A program made the position numbers and the translations under genes. Under the pieces are notes generated by a model. The model was not told the DNA's origin and ran no database searches. It saw nothing but the letters and a program-made list of their open reading frames with translations. This document shows positions 20,820 to 33,860 of a stretch of DNA of 64,000 nt, in pieces. Origin of the DNA: Capsicum annuum (taxonomy: Eukaryota; Streptophyta; Magnoliopsida; Solanales; Solanaceae); the NCBI RefSeq assembly GCF_002878395.1, contig NC_061114.1:162318927-162382926 (forward strand). The letters run 5' to 3'. The stretch's first letter is position 1. Every line of letters starts with the position of its first letter.

Positions 20820-21030
20820 TATATTTGGTGCGGCCGATTTAACGGCCAAGGGATCGCTAAAGTGATAGCCGCTTTAGCGGACCCTTCCAAACCAAGCGGG
20901 TATTAATAAAGCAAAGATTTGGCTACTTTAGTGGTACGTGGACCGCTTTAGCGGTCAACCCTTGTAGGCAGAACCGCTTTCGCGCTAAAACGATGACCTC
21001 TTAAGTGGTCAATTAACCGCTTTAGCAGTC
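20820..21030. repeat. GC-rich palindromic island in the R1 LTR
   Basis: Repeated units: 'gccgctttagcggacc', 'gaccgctttagcggtc', 'aaccgctttagcagtc' and partial 'atcgctaaagtgat'. CCGCTTTAGCGG has 4-bp inverted arms. The island ends about 15 bp before the TATA-like box, so it occupies the upstream promoter part of the LTR. Confidence 0.7.
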
Positions 21031-22816
21031 AGTGCTGGGTAAGGTATAAAAATGCCTTTCTCATTTTTCTTCCATTTTTGAAACTTTAAACTTTGGGTTG
21101 AGAGGATTTTGGACGATTGCTTTAATTTTCGAGCTTGGGTAAGCTTCAAATCACTATTTCATTTATTTTACTTCGATTCTTGTCATCTAAAATCTATTAA
21201 TTCATGATTTCAATAGTGAAATTTGGGAATTTGGCCCGGAAGGCCTAAAATATTTTTTTTATTCAATTTATATCTCATTTTTAACCCATTGTCACTTGAG
21301 TTTTCTCCTATGGCTTCCTTTAATCATGGGTAAGATGTTTATAAACTAAAATTTTGGTTTTCTCTTTTCTTTTTGAAATCCGTTTTGGGAGCTCATTTTA
21401 AAAATAGGCAATATGGATATTGTTGGCTTTCTTTTGACAAGTAGATGATATATTTATATGTTTTAGCTGATTTCGAGGCCGTTCGAGAGGGGAAAAGCTC
21501 TGCATAAAGGGTTTTAGGCTAGGATTTTATCGCCACAAGGTAGGTTATGACTTAAATTTCTTCAGACTGGGATGAGTAGTTAATATTTATATAAAAACAT
21601 GCTATGAGTATGAATTATAGTCATGGAAATTATGTTATTACTTTTGTATATTTGTGTGGGGACTTATGTTGTTGTTATTGGTGATCTAAGATGATAATTG
21701 CTACGTGTGGCCCGTGTGGGGGTCGTATTTGATATTGTAAGCCTTGTGTATATATTTGATTGGGGTCTTATCTGATATTGTAAGCCTTGTGTATATATTT
21801 GATTGCTTTCTTCATGATAGAAATATCTAAGTTGGGGTTAATGTGATATTAATGATGTCTTACTCACATATTTCATTCTAATGGTACATAGCTTATATTG
21901 AATCATTGATGGTTGATATATTGGGTAGATTTTTGAGCTCACATATATGTATATTGATTGTATTTGAGATTTTCTTACTGCTTTGGTTGTGAGCATTATA
22001 TTCTCATATCATACATATATTTATGATACATTGGTACCATTGTGGAAGCACTAATTTTTTTGATAGAAATAAAACACTTTTACAAAACCCTCTGCCGTAG
22101 TCTATGATCCAAAGATAAAATATAGATATTGATATTGAGATTGAGTATTGAGATAGTATATCGGTTGCGAACCAACCATGGGTCCTACCTGGAAGCGTTG
22201 AGGCTCGGTAGGTGTATATGGAGGTTATGCAATAACCTCGATTATATCACATCATCATCATCATTATTATCCTCATTACATTTCATTCATTTATGATCTT
22301 TCGTGTTGTGTTTTCGTATTTTAGTTGATGCATGTCTATTTTGTTTCTTTTACGTACGTACTTCCTGCTTATGTGCTATATTTATAACTGTTAGTGGAGA
22401 TAGTGTGAGATACTAATTAGAACATTTTCTGCTTGCAGGTGACATGCTCATAGTGTGTATTTATGTAACTTATTTTTTTCTTTGCTCGATCGGCCTATGA
22501 TACTTACTAAGTACAAGTAGACCGTACTCATTCCTACTATGTCCTTTTGGTGTAGATCCATGTATGAGTGTACGCAAATAGTTGAGTTCGGGCTGTGATT
22601 TGATACATTTGAGGTAGTGGCCGCTCAATGATTTTAGATTCGACTTCCAACCTCATATCTACTGATGTCTTTTATTGTATTCAAAGACAAACTTGTGGGT
22701 TTTTATGGATTTTCAGTTGTATTTTTAGACTTTGAATTGTATGTCTATTATTCTTACACTGTGATACCTAGTTTTGGGGTGGTTTTATGGTATTACTATT
22801 ATTCAGACTTTTATTA

Positions 22817-22819
<3 letters not shown>

Positions 22820-22853
<34 letters not shown>
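22820..22853. repeat. (TA)n microsatellite
   Basis: About 17 uninterrupted TA units inside the R1 LTR. Likely polymorphic in length. Confidence 0.9.
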
Positions 22854-22856
<3 letters not shown>

Positions 22857-22976
22857 GTTCAGTTTCACTCTAGAAGTCTCATCTTGGACTGTATTGTGAT
22901 TTTCCATTACATATCAGCCTGTCAACTTAGCCACAATAAATGCTACCATGACTTGAGTTTTTGAATTATGACAAAT

Positions 22977-22990
22977 TGGTATCAGAGCAG
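22977..22990 (+). other. R1 primer-binding site
   Basis: 'ttggtatcagagca' complements the 3' end of plant initiator Met-tRNA and starts four bases after the inferred LTR end. This fixes the strand of R1 as plus. Confidence 0.88.
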
Positions 22991-23182
22991 CCAGGTTCAT
23001 TGGTTTTATTAGTGTAAGAACAGGGTGTCTATTAGAGTCTCACAGATCAGTACATAAAAGTTCGTATCCATCTTCGATAGACTATAAGATATATTTAGTA
23101 AACTTTCTTATTTTATTCCTTATCTTGCAAGTTTCTCTATACCCTATATTCTAGATTGAGTTTTACACTTTTCTGCATAGAT

Positions 23183-26100
23183 GATGAGGACTAGATCCCA
23201 TGAGACTAGAGATGCCAAACCAATATCCAAGGAGAGAGTCCTACCTAGGGGATGAGACAGTGGTTGTGGAGGGGCTTAAGGTATAGGATGGATATGAAGA
23301 TCTGCCCCTTCCAGAATTCATTCTGCCTTTTTTTTTTGGGTCCTATTATGTCTTTGAGGATCAGAAGAGGTTTGAGATATTTACTCGCTTGGGTCCACCC
23401 AAAGTTTAGTGGTGCTATTGGTAAGGATGCTAAGGATTTATTAATTAATTACTGAGAGAAGTTGTATAACCTTGGATTACTCGAGTCGCATGAAGTTTCT
23501 TACACTACCTACCAACTTAGAGATATAGCCAACGATTAGTAGAGGTCACTTGTTTGTTTCAAACCTCTTGGTTTTCCAGAGATGACTTGGTATTAGTTTG
23601 TTGAGGCCTTTTTGGATAGGTTTGTGCCCATACAGTTTGAGGAATCAATTGAGAGACGAGTTTGATCACCTGAAGCAGGGCTCCATGACTGTTACTAAGT
23701 ATGAGGCATGTTTCTATGCCTTGTCTAGATATTTTATTGCCAATGTTACCACCAAGTCTAAGAAGTTCAAAAGTTTGTGAAGGAATTAGATACTACTTTT
23801 TAGTTGGATACTACCCAGATGGTGGTGTCAGGGGCATAATTTCAAAGTGTGGTGGATCATGTAAAGATGTAACGCCCTGAGTCTTTACCCTAGATGCTAC
23901 ACAGTACTCATAATCCCAAAGGACCACAAGCTAACCCATGACTAGTACCTACTGTAATAATTATGTAATAAATACTATAATGATTGCGGAAATAGACGAA
24001 AACATATGACATAAGGTTTAAATCTGTAAATAAATTTGAATGCGGTATCAAAATACCAAAACTGAATAAAAGTACTGAAAAAAAATTGAACAACTGTCTG
24101 AAAATACTCTAGTCTAAAAAACCTCTAAACTATCTGAACTGTGGAGTTGATGGGACAAGTCCCCAACTAACTCTGATTACTGAAAATAATACTGAAACAC
24201 TGAAAACAACCATGTTCCTAAACTATGAGGACTAACCACTACGCTGACTGCTGAAAATCTGAACTGCCAAGGGTGCTCTGGAGCCCATGCATCTGAACCG
24301 ATGGTATAAGACATCATAGCGTAAAATAAAAATATGCGTCAGTACTTTGAATGTACTGGTATGCTCAGTAAGGTAGGCTAAAATGCATGTGGTCAAATGC
24401 ATGAACAATAATAATTTTAATAACATAAGTATGAATAAATGAGAGTACATATATGAATATGTAAACTGTACTGAGATCATCATAACACTGAATACTGGAT
24501 TACTGGTAACTAAATAACTGTATCTAAAAGTCTTGATTCTTTGGAAATATACTGAGTCCCATACTGAGCAGAGTGACTGTGCCTGATAGTCCTGAATCCG
24601 CAGAACTGAACTGAGTTCCATAATAAGAATGAATTTGAAACTGAGACTGTGGGAAGTAATTATCTAACCGACATGCCCCTTCTCTAATTGATTTGGGGTC
24701 CAACTCGTAACCCCAATTAGAAGGGTGTCAATACTGTGCCATGGGTAAGGACAAGTGCTAAGTCACCCTCATCTAGTAGGTACTCTAAATGAGAAGGGTA
24801 GTACTCCCAACTGGCAGGTAGATCACCTCATCAACCCTTAATTGGAAGGTAAATGTCTCAACCTACGCTGGCTACGTAGTTCTGAAATATAAGGATTGCT
24901 TCTAAGGATTTCACCCTCTACTGGCAGGTAAGTCCCTATCCTTGGACTCACTCGGTGTTGAATTCTACTCCCAAAGTAATAGACACTGGGCTGAATTCTA
25001 AACTATACTAGGCTAGAGTGTACTATTTCTGATTGTACTGTATAACTAAGCTGAACTGAGTTCATTAAGTTTCGTGGGATGACGAAATACTACTGAATTT
25101 AGTTAACTGACTAAGTACTACTGAGTATTTCTTGAGTTCTGTAACTGACTGAATTCTACTGATCGAGACATGAATGATTCCACTCTGTTACTGACCATGA
25201 CTCTAGACAAACAACTGAGTTTTCGGGTATTAAATACCCCCAGGACTCAATAGCATAAATTTAAAATACATGGCATAGTCTTAAGACGTGGTAACTAACT
25301 ACTTAGTCATCATTTATTCATTTGGGCATTCAAGCAAATACTTACATGACATGAACTTGCATACATACTAACATGATATAATTTCACTATTTAACTCACA
25401 TGGACAAACATCAAACACTTATGGGGCACAATATATGCACTTAATGCTAACACAACATGTAGGCATCATGATTCAATTCCAATTACACAATTCCAAGAGT
25501 TTCAACATTGATTCATATGATAAAGCCACATATCAATTGACTCTACATGAATCTTACAAAAAATCATAAACACACTTTAATTCAAATCATGGAAATTATA
25601 AAATCACTCTACATGAACTATAAAAGAGTTTCTTGGACTCCAAGGGTGGAAGGAACCATTGGATGAACACTTCACATACCTTAGTTGATGAATTTATGAA
25701 AGCTAATGGTGAGTTCTTGAGTTCTTGATTTGAAATTTGAACACCTAGAGTTTTTGTTCTCAAGAAATTTGTGAAAGAATGAATATAATTGCTCTCCAAG
25801 AGGTTTAATTTCATTCTTTGGGAGCTGAAGGGCATGGAAAAAAGACCTAATTAACCTTGAGGATGTGTCCTTTTAATTCCTATAAACTGTGTTACTGACG
25901 CGCAGGCCAGCACGCTGTATCATTGGCATCGACGCAATAGCGAATGCACCGTATCGAGTCCGCATTGGTTCACTATAATTTGCACTGAAGTTGGGGAAAA
26001 ACTATCTTATCGACGCGATGGTCGACGCGATACGTCAAGATCAAGCTGACCCACTATTTTGGGCACTCAAACATGGACTAAATGAGGTCCAAAAACTTTA

Positions 26101-26660
26101 AAACTTATCAGAAAACACCTATTGACATTCCTGATTATGAATTGACTCAAATATCAACATTTAATGGACTTAAAGGTTTCAAAATAAGATGGTTAACTTT
26201 CAAAGGGTAAAATAACACGAAGTTTGAATACTTAGCTAGAATTTTTCTAAGTCTGAGACCTCCTTAGCAAGCTTAAAAGACTGAATTAAGCTAAGAATTT
26301 TGCAGGGTCTTACAAAAGATAACTGAGGCTATCCTTTGATCTACTTAGGGAGGCACTAAGAGGGTGTACCATCAGGTGAGTTTAGTGGTTACACTCCTCG
26401 AGGTAGAGATTTTAGAGGTTTTCATGGGTACCATCGTAGACCAGTGTAGGAAACCTTCTAGGGTTCAGGTAGTAGGTCTTCTAGGTAGTCGAGCATTATC
26501 TCAGAGTCGTCTTTCTAGATTAGTTGTATCTCTCCTGATTGAGTCAGCCCATAAAGGTTGCTATGTATGTTTGATAAGTTTGGATATGTGGCTACTGATT
26601 GCCCCCATTATATTTTTAGGCCTTCTCCTATATTGATAGTGAGGGGTGACTCTTAGGGTG
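23183..26660 (+). pseudogene. R1 gag remnant, interrupted by a solo LTR
   Basis: The start 'MMRTRSHETRDAKP' is followed by an early stop. Further on come 'HPKFSGAIGKDAKDLLIN', 'LGLLESHEVSYTTYQLR', 'EAFLDRFVPIQF' and 'VKELDTTF', which are the usual order of blocks in this gag family. The reading is cut at 23867 by the solo LTR and resumes after 26319 ('ITEAI..'). The Gly/Arg-rich region follows near 26660-26720. A worn zinc-knuckle (Cys-Tyr-Val-Cys, then CC or AP in place of later ligands) is seen near 26550-26600. At least eight in-frame stops. Confidence 0.8.
23868..26314 (-). mobile_element. Solo gypsy LTR, reverse orientation, with TSD AAAGA
   Basis: A 2447-bp unit begins 'tgtaacgccctgag' and ends 'gcagggtcttaca', with AAAGA on both sides (23863-23867 and 26315-26319), a perfect 5-bp duplication. 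No PBS, polypurine tract or coding region lies inside. The ends and internal layout resemble the R2 LTRs read on the same strand, so the LTR points to the left. It is best explained by LTR-LTR recombination that removed the interior and one LTR. A GC-rich 'gacgcgatgg' island lies at 25895-26040. Confidence 0.92.
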
Positions 26661-26799
26661 GTGGAGGTGCTACTATAAGTGCGCGAGGTAGAGGTAGTGG
26701 TATCCGTGGTGGTGGTCGCGATGCTACTCAGTTAGGTGGTGGACATAGATAATGCTATGTTATACCCACCAGACCTGAGGCAGACGCTTCTGATGTTAT

Positions 26800-28873
26800 C
26801 ACAGGTATCATCCCCATTTGTTTTAGATTTGGATTTGTATTATTTGATCTGGGATCAACTTTCTACTATGTATCTGCATATTTTGCTTTAAGTTTTGATT
26901 CTTCTAGTTAGCCTTTTACCATGCTTATCCATGTATCTACCCCCATAGGAGACTCTTTAGTAGTGCATCAGGTGCACCGATCCTGTGTTCTAACCTTCAT
27001 GATCCATAAAACTTGGGTAGATCTGATTATCCTAGATATGGTAGATTTTATTATCATCTTGGGCATGGATCGGTAAGCTCCCTATTATGTCATTCTAGAT
27101 TGTTATGCTAACACTGTAACTTTATCTTCATTGGGTATGCTTATCTTCAATTAAAGCTCCATGAGAAGAATTACCCTACCCATGATTTGTAGTTGTGCAT
27201 GGTTATTTTGGCTTTAAAGTTGTGGAGGCACTATTTGTATGGAATCCATTGTGAGATCTTCTAGGATCATCGTAGCATTCAGTATTTTTTACCCAGTGAG
27301 ATCTTAATATGAGGCAACACCATTAAATTAAGTTACTTAAAGGATTATGATCTTTCTATTCTCTATAATCTGGGCAAGGCTAATAAGGTTGCAAATGCCT
27401 TGAGTCAAAAATCAACTAGTAAGGGTAGCTTAGAGCATCTTTTAACCCAGGATTGGACTTTGGCCTTAGAGGTCTAGTGTCTTTGGCTAACCAGATAGTT
27501 AGGCTTGATATTTTGACACCTAGGTGTATTTTAGCTTTTGTGGAGGCTAGATATTCCTTGACATAGCAGATCCATTTCATCAGTTTTATAATGTTAGTTT
27601 AAATTTGATTCAAAATAAGATGTTAAGTAGCAAGGCTAAGGAAGCCACACTTAACTCTAATTGTGTTTTGAGGATTCAAGGTTGATTTTGTATGCCAAGA
27701 ACGGGTGAGTGGGTGAGATTGATTTTGGAGGAGACTCATTGGTCTAAGTATTTTATTCATTTGAGAGTGACCAAGATGTATCATGATTTAAGATAGCACT
27801 ACTAGTGGAGTAGTATGAGAAAGGATATTGCAAATTTTGTACCTCTTTACCTATGTTGTCAACAGGTGAAGGCCGAGCATTTGAGGCCTGGTGGTTTGCT
27901 TCATTGGTTACCCATTCTTGAGAGGAAATATGAACAGATTACTATAGACTTCATGGTTGGGATGCCTTGTACTTCTCGTGGTTCTGATTGTGTTTGGGTC
28001 ATCATGGATCGATTCACCAAATTTGCTCATTTCATCCCTATTTAGGTTGTCTCTAGTACTGAAAGGTAGGCAAATATCAGTGTTCATGAGATAGTTTGTC
28101 TCTATGGTGTACTAGTGTCTATTATCTCAGATAGAGGTTCACTCTTCACTTCTCACTTTCAGAAGGTATTTTAGGAAGAGTTGGGTACCCGAGTTGATCT
28201 TAGCATAGTTTTTCACCCCCAATACTGATAGTTAATTAGAGTAGATTATTCAGCCTTTAGAGGATATGCTCTTTGCTTTTATTATGGACTTTGGAGGTTA
28301 GTGGGAGTAGTTTAGCCTTGGCAGAGTTTGTATATAATAATAGCTACCATTTCAGTATTGAGATGATACCTTTTGAGTCCTTATATGGTAGGCGTTGTCA
28401 CTCTTCGATTGGTTGGTTTGAGGTTTCTAAGTTTAGACCTTGAGGTACAGACCTGCTTCACGAGTCTTTTGGTACATTTTGGGTCATTCAGGATAGACTT
28501 CGAGTGGGTCAGAGTACCCAGGAGTGCTATACGGATCATAGACTTCATACCTTGATATTTGGTGTTGATAATTGAGTCTTCCCTTATTTTTTTGACCATG
28601 AAGCGTATGATAAGGTTTGGAAGGAGGGGCAAGATTAGCCCCAGGTATATTGGGCTATTTTAGATTCTTTCAACTATGGATGTAGCTTATGAGTTAGCAT
28701 TGCCTCCAGATTTATCAGCTATTCATTCAGTCTTTCTTGTATCCATGCTATGGCTTTAAATTCTAGATGAGTCTCATGTCTTTCATTGGGATACAGTGCA
28801 GTTAAATGGGAGGTTATCCTTTGTTGAGGAGCCGATCTCTATTTTAGCCTAGGATATTAGGTGGGTGTGTTTT
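26800..28873 (+). pseudogene. R1 protease - RNase H - integrase remnant, reverse transcriptase deleted
   Basis: The protease is recognisable by 'LFDLGSTFYYVSAYFA' (the usual DPG has become DLG) and by 'LDMVDFIIILGMDR'. Within about 50 bp of its end, near 27140, the sequence becomes RNase H ('[11 protein letters not shown]', 'ALKLWRHYLYG', 'ANKVANALSQK'), so the reverse transcriptase is absent. Integrase pieces follow: 'MRKDIANFV', 'HLRPGGLLHWLPI', 'ITIDFMVGMPCTSRGSDCVW', then 'AEFVYNNSYHFSIEMIPFE' and 'YGRRCHSSIGWFE'. Many stops. The reading is cut at 28873 by R2 and resumes at 55895. Confidence 0.82.
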
Positions 28874-31160
28874 TGTAATGACCTGAGGCTACCCCCTAGT
28901 CGCAGCAATGGTTCTTACGGACACAAGTGGACACAAGCTAACCCATAAACTATTACCTACTGCGAGCACTGAGTAAAATGATAATAATACAACATGTACG
29001 GAAGATAAGATGAAAAGATACTGTCAACTAGAATACCAAAATGTATAAATAAATGATCGATCTAAACTATCCGATAAATATTGGAAACTAAACTATCTAT
29101 TTGGAACAACTGATAATACTAAAAACTGAATGAACTATCTAACTGTCTAATTGACCGTCTGTCTGAAAACCTCTAAACATCATGAGAAGTTGATGGGACA
29201 AACCCCTAACTAACTCCTATTGACTGAACATAAAAGGATACTAAAGTAACTGTAAAAGTAATTATGTCCCCGATGGAAGAGGAGTCACAACTACCTATGC
29301 TGAGTAACGCTAAGCTGTCTAAGAATGGTCAAGAAACTGAGCGTCCGAACCTTTGTTATCAGACAAAATAACACAAAGAAAAGTATGCAATTATTACTTT
29401 GACTATACTGATATGTGAGATTAGGATTGACTGAAATGGATGAGATAACTGAGCATGAATGCATGAAAATGTAATATATGAGAATTCAAGACCAAGCATA
29501 AACATGTTACTGAGATAATCTGTAATATGAAAGACTAAAATTTGAATGACTGAATAACTAATAATATGTATACTTGGTCAAGAAAAACCTGAACTAAGAT
29601 ACACTAAAATACTGACTGAAACCGTGGGAGGTATCATGTAACTACATGCCTCAAATGAGCTAATCGGGGTCCAACCTGTAGCCCTAATTGGAAGGGTGTC
29701 AGTACAGTGCCACGAGTACTAACACATGGCTGTGTGGATCCACTAAACTGGTATCCCGAAGGACTAAGAAGTCACTCTCTACTGGAAGGTGCTCTCATAA
29801 GATATGTGTCAACCCTCAACTGGCAGGAAGACATCTCAAACCTACGTTGGCTACGCAGTTCTGGAACTCAATGACAACTACTAAAGGTCACACCCCCAAC
29901 TGGCAGGTGTTGCCCCTTCCCTGGGTTCGCTTGGTGCTAAATCCTGCTCCCAACTGAACTGACACTGCTACTGAACTGAACTAAACTCAACTGAACATTA
30001 TTTCTGATAGTGCTCATAATAATCATAAATATCTAACAATGATGATAAAATTCATAGTTTAACTGTCTTATTACTTAAAGTTCTGAAATCATATAAAACA
30101 CATAGGTATCGGGTGTTTATAACCCCCGGTACTGAATGATCATAAAATATGATATCAAAACTTAAGACTGTAATATGGGAATCATGGTTCGAATAACCAA
30201 AACATAAACATCTCATCAAATAAGTTAAAACATAAACTTGAACATGGAAACGTGTTAAACATGAGAAAACAACATGTTTATAGGGATAAATTCATTATTC
30301 AATATTATAACATGAAATTTACTTGGATATGACAGGGGAAATTGAAACTTAAAGCATGAGATAATCTAACTTTTTATGGAATCATACGTGGTCAAGAATT
30401 GGGTTCAAACTACTAAGGAAAAACATGAATTAAACTTATCTTGAACATATGAAACTTCATAATGAAGAGAAAACTTATATTTTAACCAAAGAGGAGGGTT
30501 TTCGGCTCAATGGGTGAAAGAGACCCATAACACCCACATACCTCTATAGATAATTTTATTGAAGATTTCTTGAGGGTTTCTTGAACTTGGAAGCTTGAAT
30601 TTTTTATTTCTTGAGAAAGAGCTTGGGTTTTGTTCTTGGGAAAGGAGGAGAGTTTCTTGAGAGCAATTTTGAGTGAAAGGGGAAAATAATGCCCTTTTAG
30701 AAGTCCCAAATCTTGTTAAGGATGAATTGGGTTGAGGGAAATGACTCAAATGCCCCTTGGGCACTTAAATTAAGAAGTAAGACGAAATACCCTGGGCGTA
30801 CCGCGACCCTTGCTTGGATGAAGTAGCCCTCGCGCCACAACCCTTGCTTGGGGTAAAACGGCCCTCACACCATGATTCACTTCACCTGTAGAGCCACCCT
30901 CGCACCGCGGGGATATCATAAGGCCTTGCTACCTCCACTATCCAAGCACCCCCGAATCCCCTTTGAAAATCCTGAAACTCCCCCGAGTCACACCTCTAAC
31001 AACCCTTATCAGGGTCGGGAAAGACAAAATAAAAATCCATGAAGTTTAGGGGTCTCAAGAATGACTACGTCCTTAACACTTGTTGAAAATTTCAAGCCTT
31101 GAACCCCTTAAACATACAGCTAAGAGCTGAATAGAGCTTAGAATATTACGGGGTCTTACA
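28874..31160 (-). repeat. R2 3' LTR
   Basis: 2287 bp, from 'tgtaatgacctgagg' to 'gggtcttaca' on the plus strand. It matches 53594-55894 along its whole length. A GC-richer island with 'taccgcgacccttgcttgg' lies at 30790-30910. Short open frames at 29688-29957, 30482-30709 and 30507-30764 fall inside the LTR and are not genes. Confidence 0.92.
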
Positions 31161-31176
31161 TTATCTCCCCTTTGGG
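31161..31176 (-). other. R2 polypurine tract
   Basis: Reverse complement reads 'cccaaaggggagataa' and abuts the 3' LTR. It is preceded by a Glu/Asp-type coding end 'attcgaggatgaatcgt', the usual arrangement in these gypsy elements. Confidence 0.88.
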
Positions 31177-31599
31177 ACGATTCATCCTCGAATAATATGG
31201 GTTAGACTGAGAATACTGAGGCAACTGATATCATATACTAAACATGCATGACTTGAAACATGATTACATAACTGAGTCTGAAGCATGATACATGAACTGA
31301 ACTGATTTTGTGAATGCATGCAATGACATGAAAATGGTTATATAGCTGAAATTGAGAATGGAAGAGAGTTTATCTAAGGAAAAATCGTTGCCTCAAGCTG
31401 AACCTGAAGATGAGTTTACAGAGAAAAGATGAGGGTACTCGGTTCACATATCTGCTTCTACTTCCCAAGTAGCTCTCTCAACAGACTGATTTCGCAAAAG
31501 TACCTTAACCAAAAGAAATTCTTTATTCCTCAACCTACGAATCTGACATCAAGGATCTCAACTGGGACTTCTTTGTAAGAAAGACTATTCTGAAAATCC

Positions 31600-33860
31600 A
31601 TACTTTCTAAAGGAACAACAACAATTAAATCATCAATGCATTTCTTAAACTAAGTAACATGGAGCACTGGATGTACAAATATAAAATCTGAAGGCAACTC
31701 AAGCTCATAAACTACCTTCCCAAATCGGTGTAAAATTCTGTATGGGCCAACATATCGGGGACTGAGTTTCCTCCTCTTGCCAAATCTCTTCACTTCCTTC
31801 ATAGGCAAAATTTTCAAATATACTAAATCACTTATCTCAAACTCAAGGTCCATTCTCCCTATATCTGCATAAGATTTCTAACGGCTTTAGGCTATCTTCA
31901 GCCTCTCTCGAATCAACTGAACTTTCTGCATCACCTCAAACACTGAATCTGGCCCTATCAAAGCAGCCCCACCTACTTCAAACCAACCAATAAGAGATCT
32001 ATATCTCTTTACATAAAGAGCCTCAAATAGAGCCATCTGAATAATAGAGTGATAGCTGTTGTTAGAGGTAAACTCAATCAAAGGTAAGTGGTCATCCCAA
32101 CTACCTTTAAAGTTAATAACACATGCACTCAATATGTCCTGTAAGGTCTGAATGGTCCTCTCTTCCTGGCCATCTGTCTGAGGATAAAAAGCTGTATTGA
32201 GATGGACTTGGGTACCAAGACCTTTTTGAAAAGCCTTCCAAAAATGTGAGGTAAACTAAGTACCTCTATCTGAAATGATAGACAATGGAACCCCATGTAA
32301 TTTCACCAAATCTCTAATATAAAGACTGGCATAATCCTCAGCTGAGTATGAAGTATGAACTGGCAAGAAATGGGATGACTTGGTCATTTTTTCAATAATA
32401 ACCTAAATCGAATCATGCCGACGACATATACGAGGAAATCCTGTCACAAAGTCTATATTTACCACCTCCCATTTCCCAGTGGGGATGCTAAACTCCTGCA
32501 ATATACCTCTAGGCCTTTGGTTCTTAACCTTAATCTGCTGATAGTTCGAACACTTAGCCACAAACTTTACAATATCTTTCTTCATACCACTCCACTAATA
32601 GATTTATTGTAAGTCACGATATATCTTAGTGTCTCCTGGGTGGATAGTATACTGCACACCATACGCTTCTGCTAATATTCACTGTCTCAAACTATCAACA
32701 CACAAAACATATAACCTGTCCTGACAACGAAGCACACCATCTCCCTTTGGAAGAAAACCTCCACCTTTCGATCTCTAAATGCCTCCTTCAACTTTACCAA
32801 ACTAGGATCCCTGCCTTGGTTTTCTTTCACTTTTGCAACCAAAGAACATTTTGAACCATTCTGAACCCATATGCAACCTTCAGCTGAATCAACCAACCGA
32901 ACACCTAATCTAGCCAGCTGATGATCCTTATGGACTAACTTCTTCTTATCTAACTCAACATGAGAATCACTACCCATGGATAACCTACTAAGGGAATCTA
33001 CCTCTACATTTGCCTTGCTAAAATAATACAACACACTCATATCATAATCTTTTAACAACTCAGGCCACCTTTCCTGAAGAAGATTCAGATCTTTATGTAT
33101 GAACATGTATTGTAAACTTTTGTGATTCGTGAACACATTAACATGAACCCATAAAGATAGCGCCTCCAAATTTTCAAGGCAAACATAACAACTGTCAACT
33201 CAAGATCTTGGGTTGGATAATTCTTTTCATAGGGTATAAGCTGCCTAGAGGCATAGGCTATGAACTTACCTCTCTGCATCAAAACACAACCAAGACCAAC
33301 TCTGGAAGCATCAAAGTAAACTACAGATCCATCAAAACCATCTGGCAAGGTCAAAACCAGGGCAGAGGTAAGTCGAGTCTTTTACTCCTAAAATCTCTTC
33401 TTGCAAGAATCTGACCATTGAAATTTGACTTTCTTCTAAGTCAATCGGGGCATGGGGGAAGCAATAGAAGAAAAACCTTCAACAAACCATCTGTAATATC
33501 CAACCAAACCCTAGAAACTCCTAATATCTGAGGGAGAGATGGGTCTAGGCCAGTTTCTCGCTACTTTGGTCTTTTAGGGTCAACTTGGATGCAATCTCCA
33601 GAAACAATATGGCTAAGGAAAGCTATTAATCTTAGCCAAAATTCTCACTTACTGAATTTAGTGAACAACTGATGAGTTCTAAGAGTCTGCAACACAACTC
33701 TCAGATGATCTGCATGCTCATTCTTACTATGGGAATATACAAGGATATCATCAATAAAACTATGAAAAACATGTCCAAGTACTGCTTAAAAACCCTATTC
33801 ATCAAGTCCATGAAAGCTGTCTTCGGAATGTCACATTCTCTAACTCTAAGCTAATATAAC
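31600..33860 (-). pseudogene. R2 reverse-transcriptase end, RNase H and integrase remnant
   Basis: Read from right to left: RNase H with '[17 protein letters not shown]', '[20 protein letters not shown]' and '[12 protein letters not shown]' (33354-33085 and the overlapping frame below it); the linker 'LSRLSMGSDSHVEL'; integrase zinc-binding end 'KCSNYQQIK' near 32560, where the last Cys of the HHCC finger has become Tyr; the core start 'VNIDFVTGFPR' near 32450; 'IEFTSNNSYHSIIQMALFEA' near 32050; and the C-terminal 'FGKRRKLSPRYVGPYRILHR' near 31760. Several frameshifts and stops separate these parts. R4 splits the reverse transcriptase at 33860. Confidence 0.85.

Larger units (their letters stand above)
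20317..22973 (+). repeat. R1 5' LTR
   Basis: The end is well placed: '..gaattatgaca' stands four bases before the PBS. The start 'tgtaaagacttg' is inferred from its similarity to the 'tgtaacgccctgag' end of related LTRs here, so it is less certain. The LTR contains a GC-rich island of 'ccgctttagcgg'-type units (20820-21030), a TATA-like 'ggtataaaaatg' at 21042, and a TA microsatellite at 22820-22853. The short open frame at 22665-22964 lies wholly inside the LTR and is not a gene. Confidence 0.7.

Noticed and set aside
22665..22964. 99-codon open frame with Tyr/Ile run
   Set aside because: Spans the TA microsatellite and LTR end of R1; the Tyr-Ile run is the translated repeat.
24232..24621. 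129-codon reverse open frame
   Set aside because: Entirely within the solo LTR and without any known domain.
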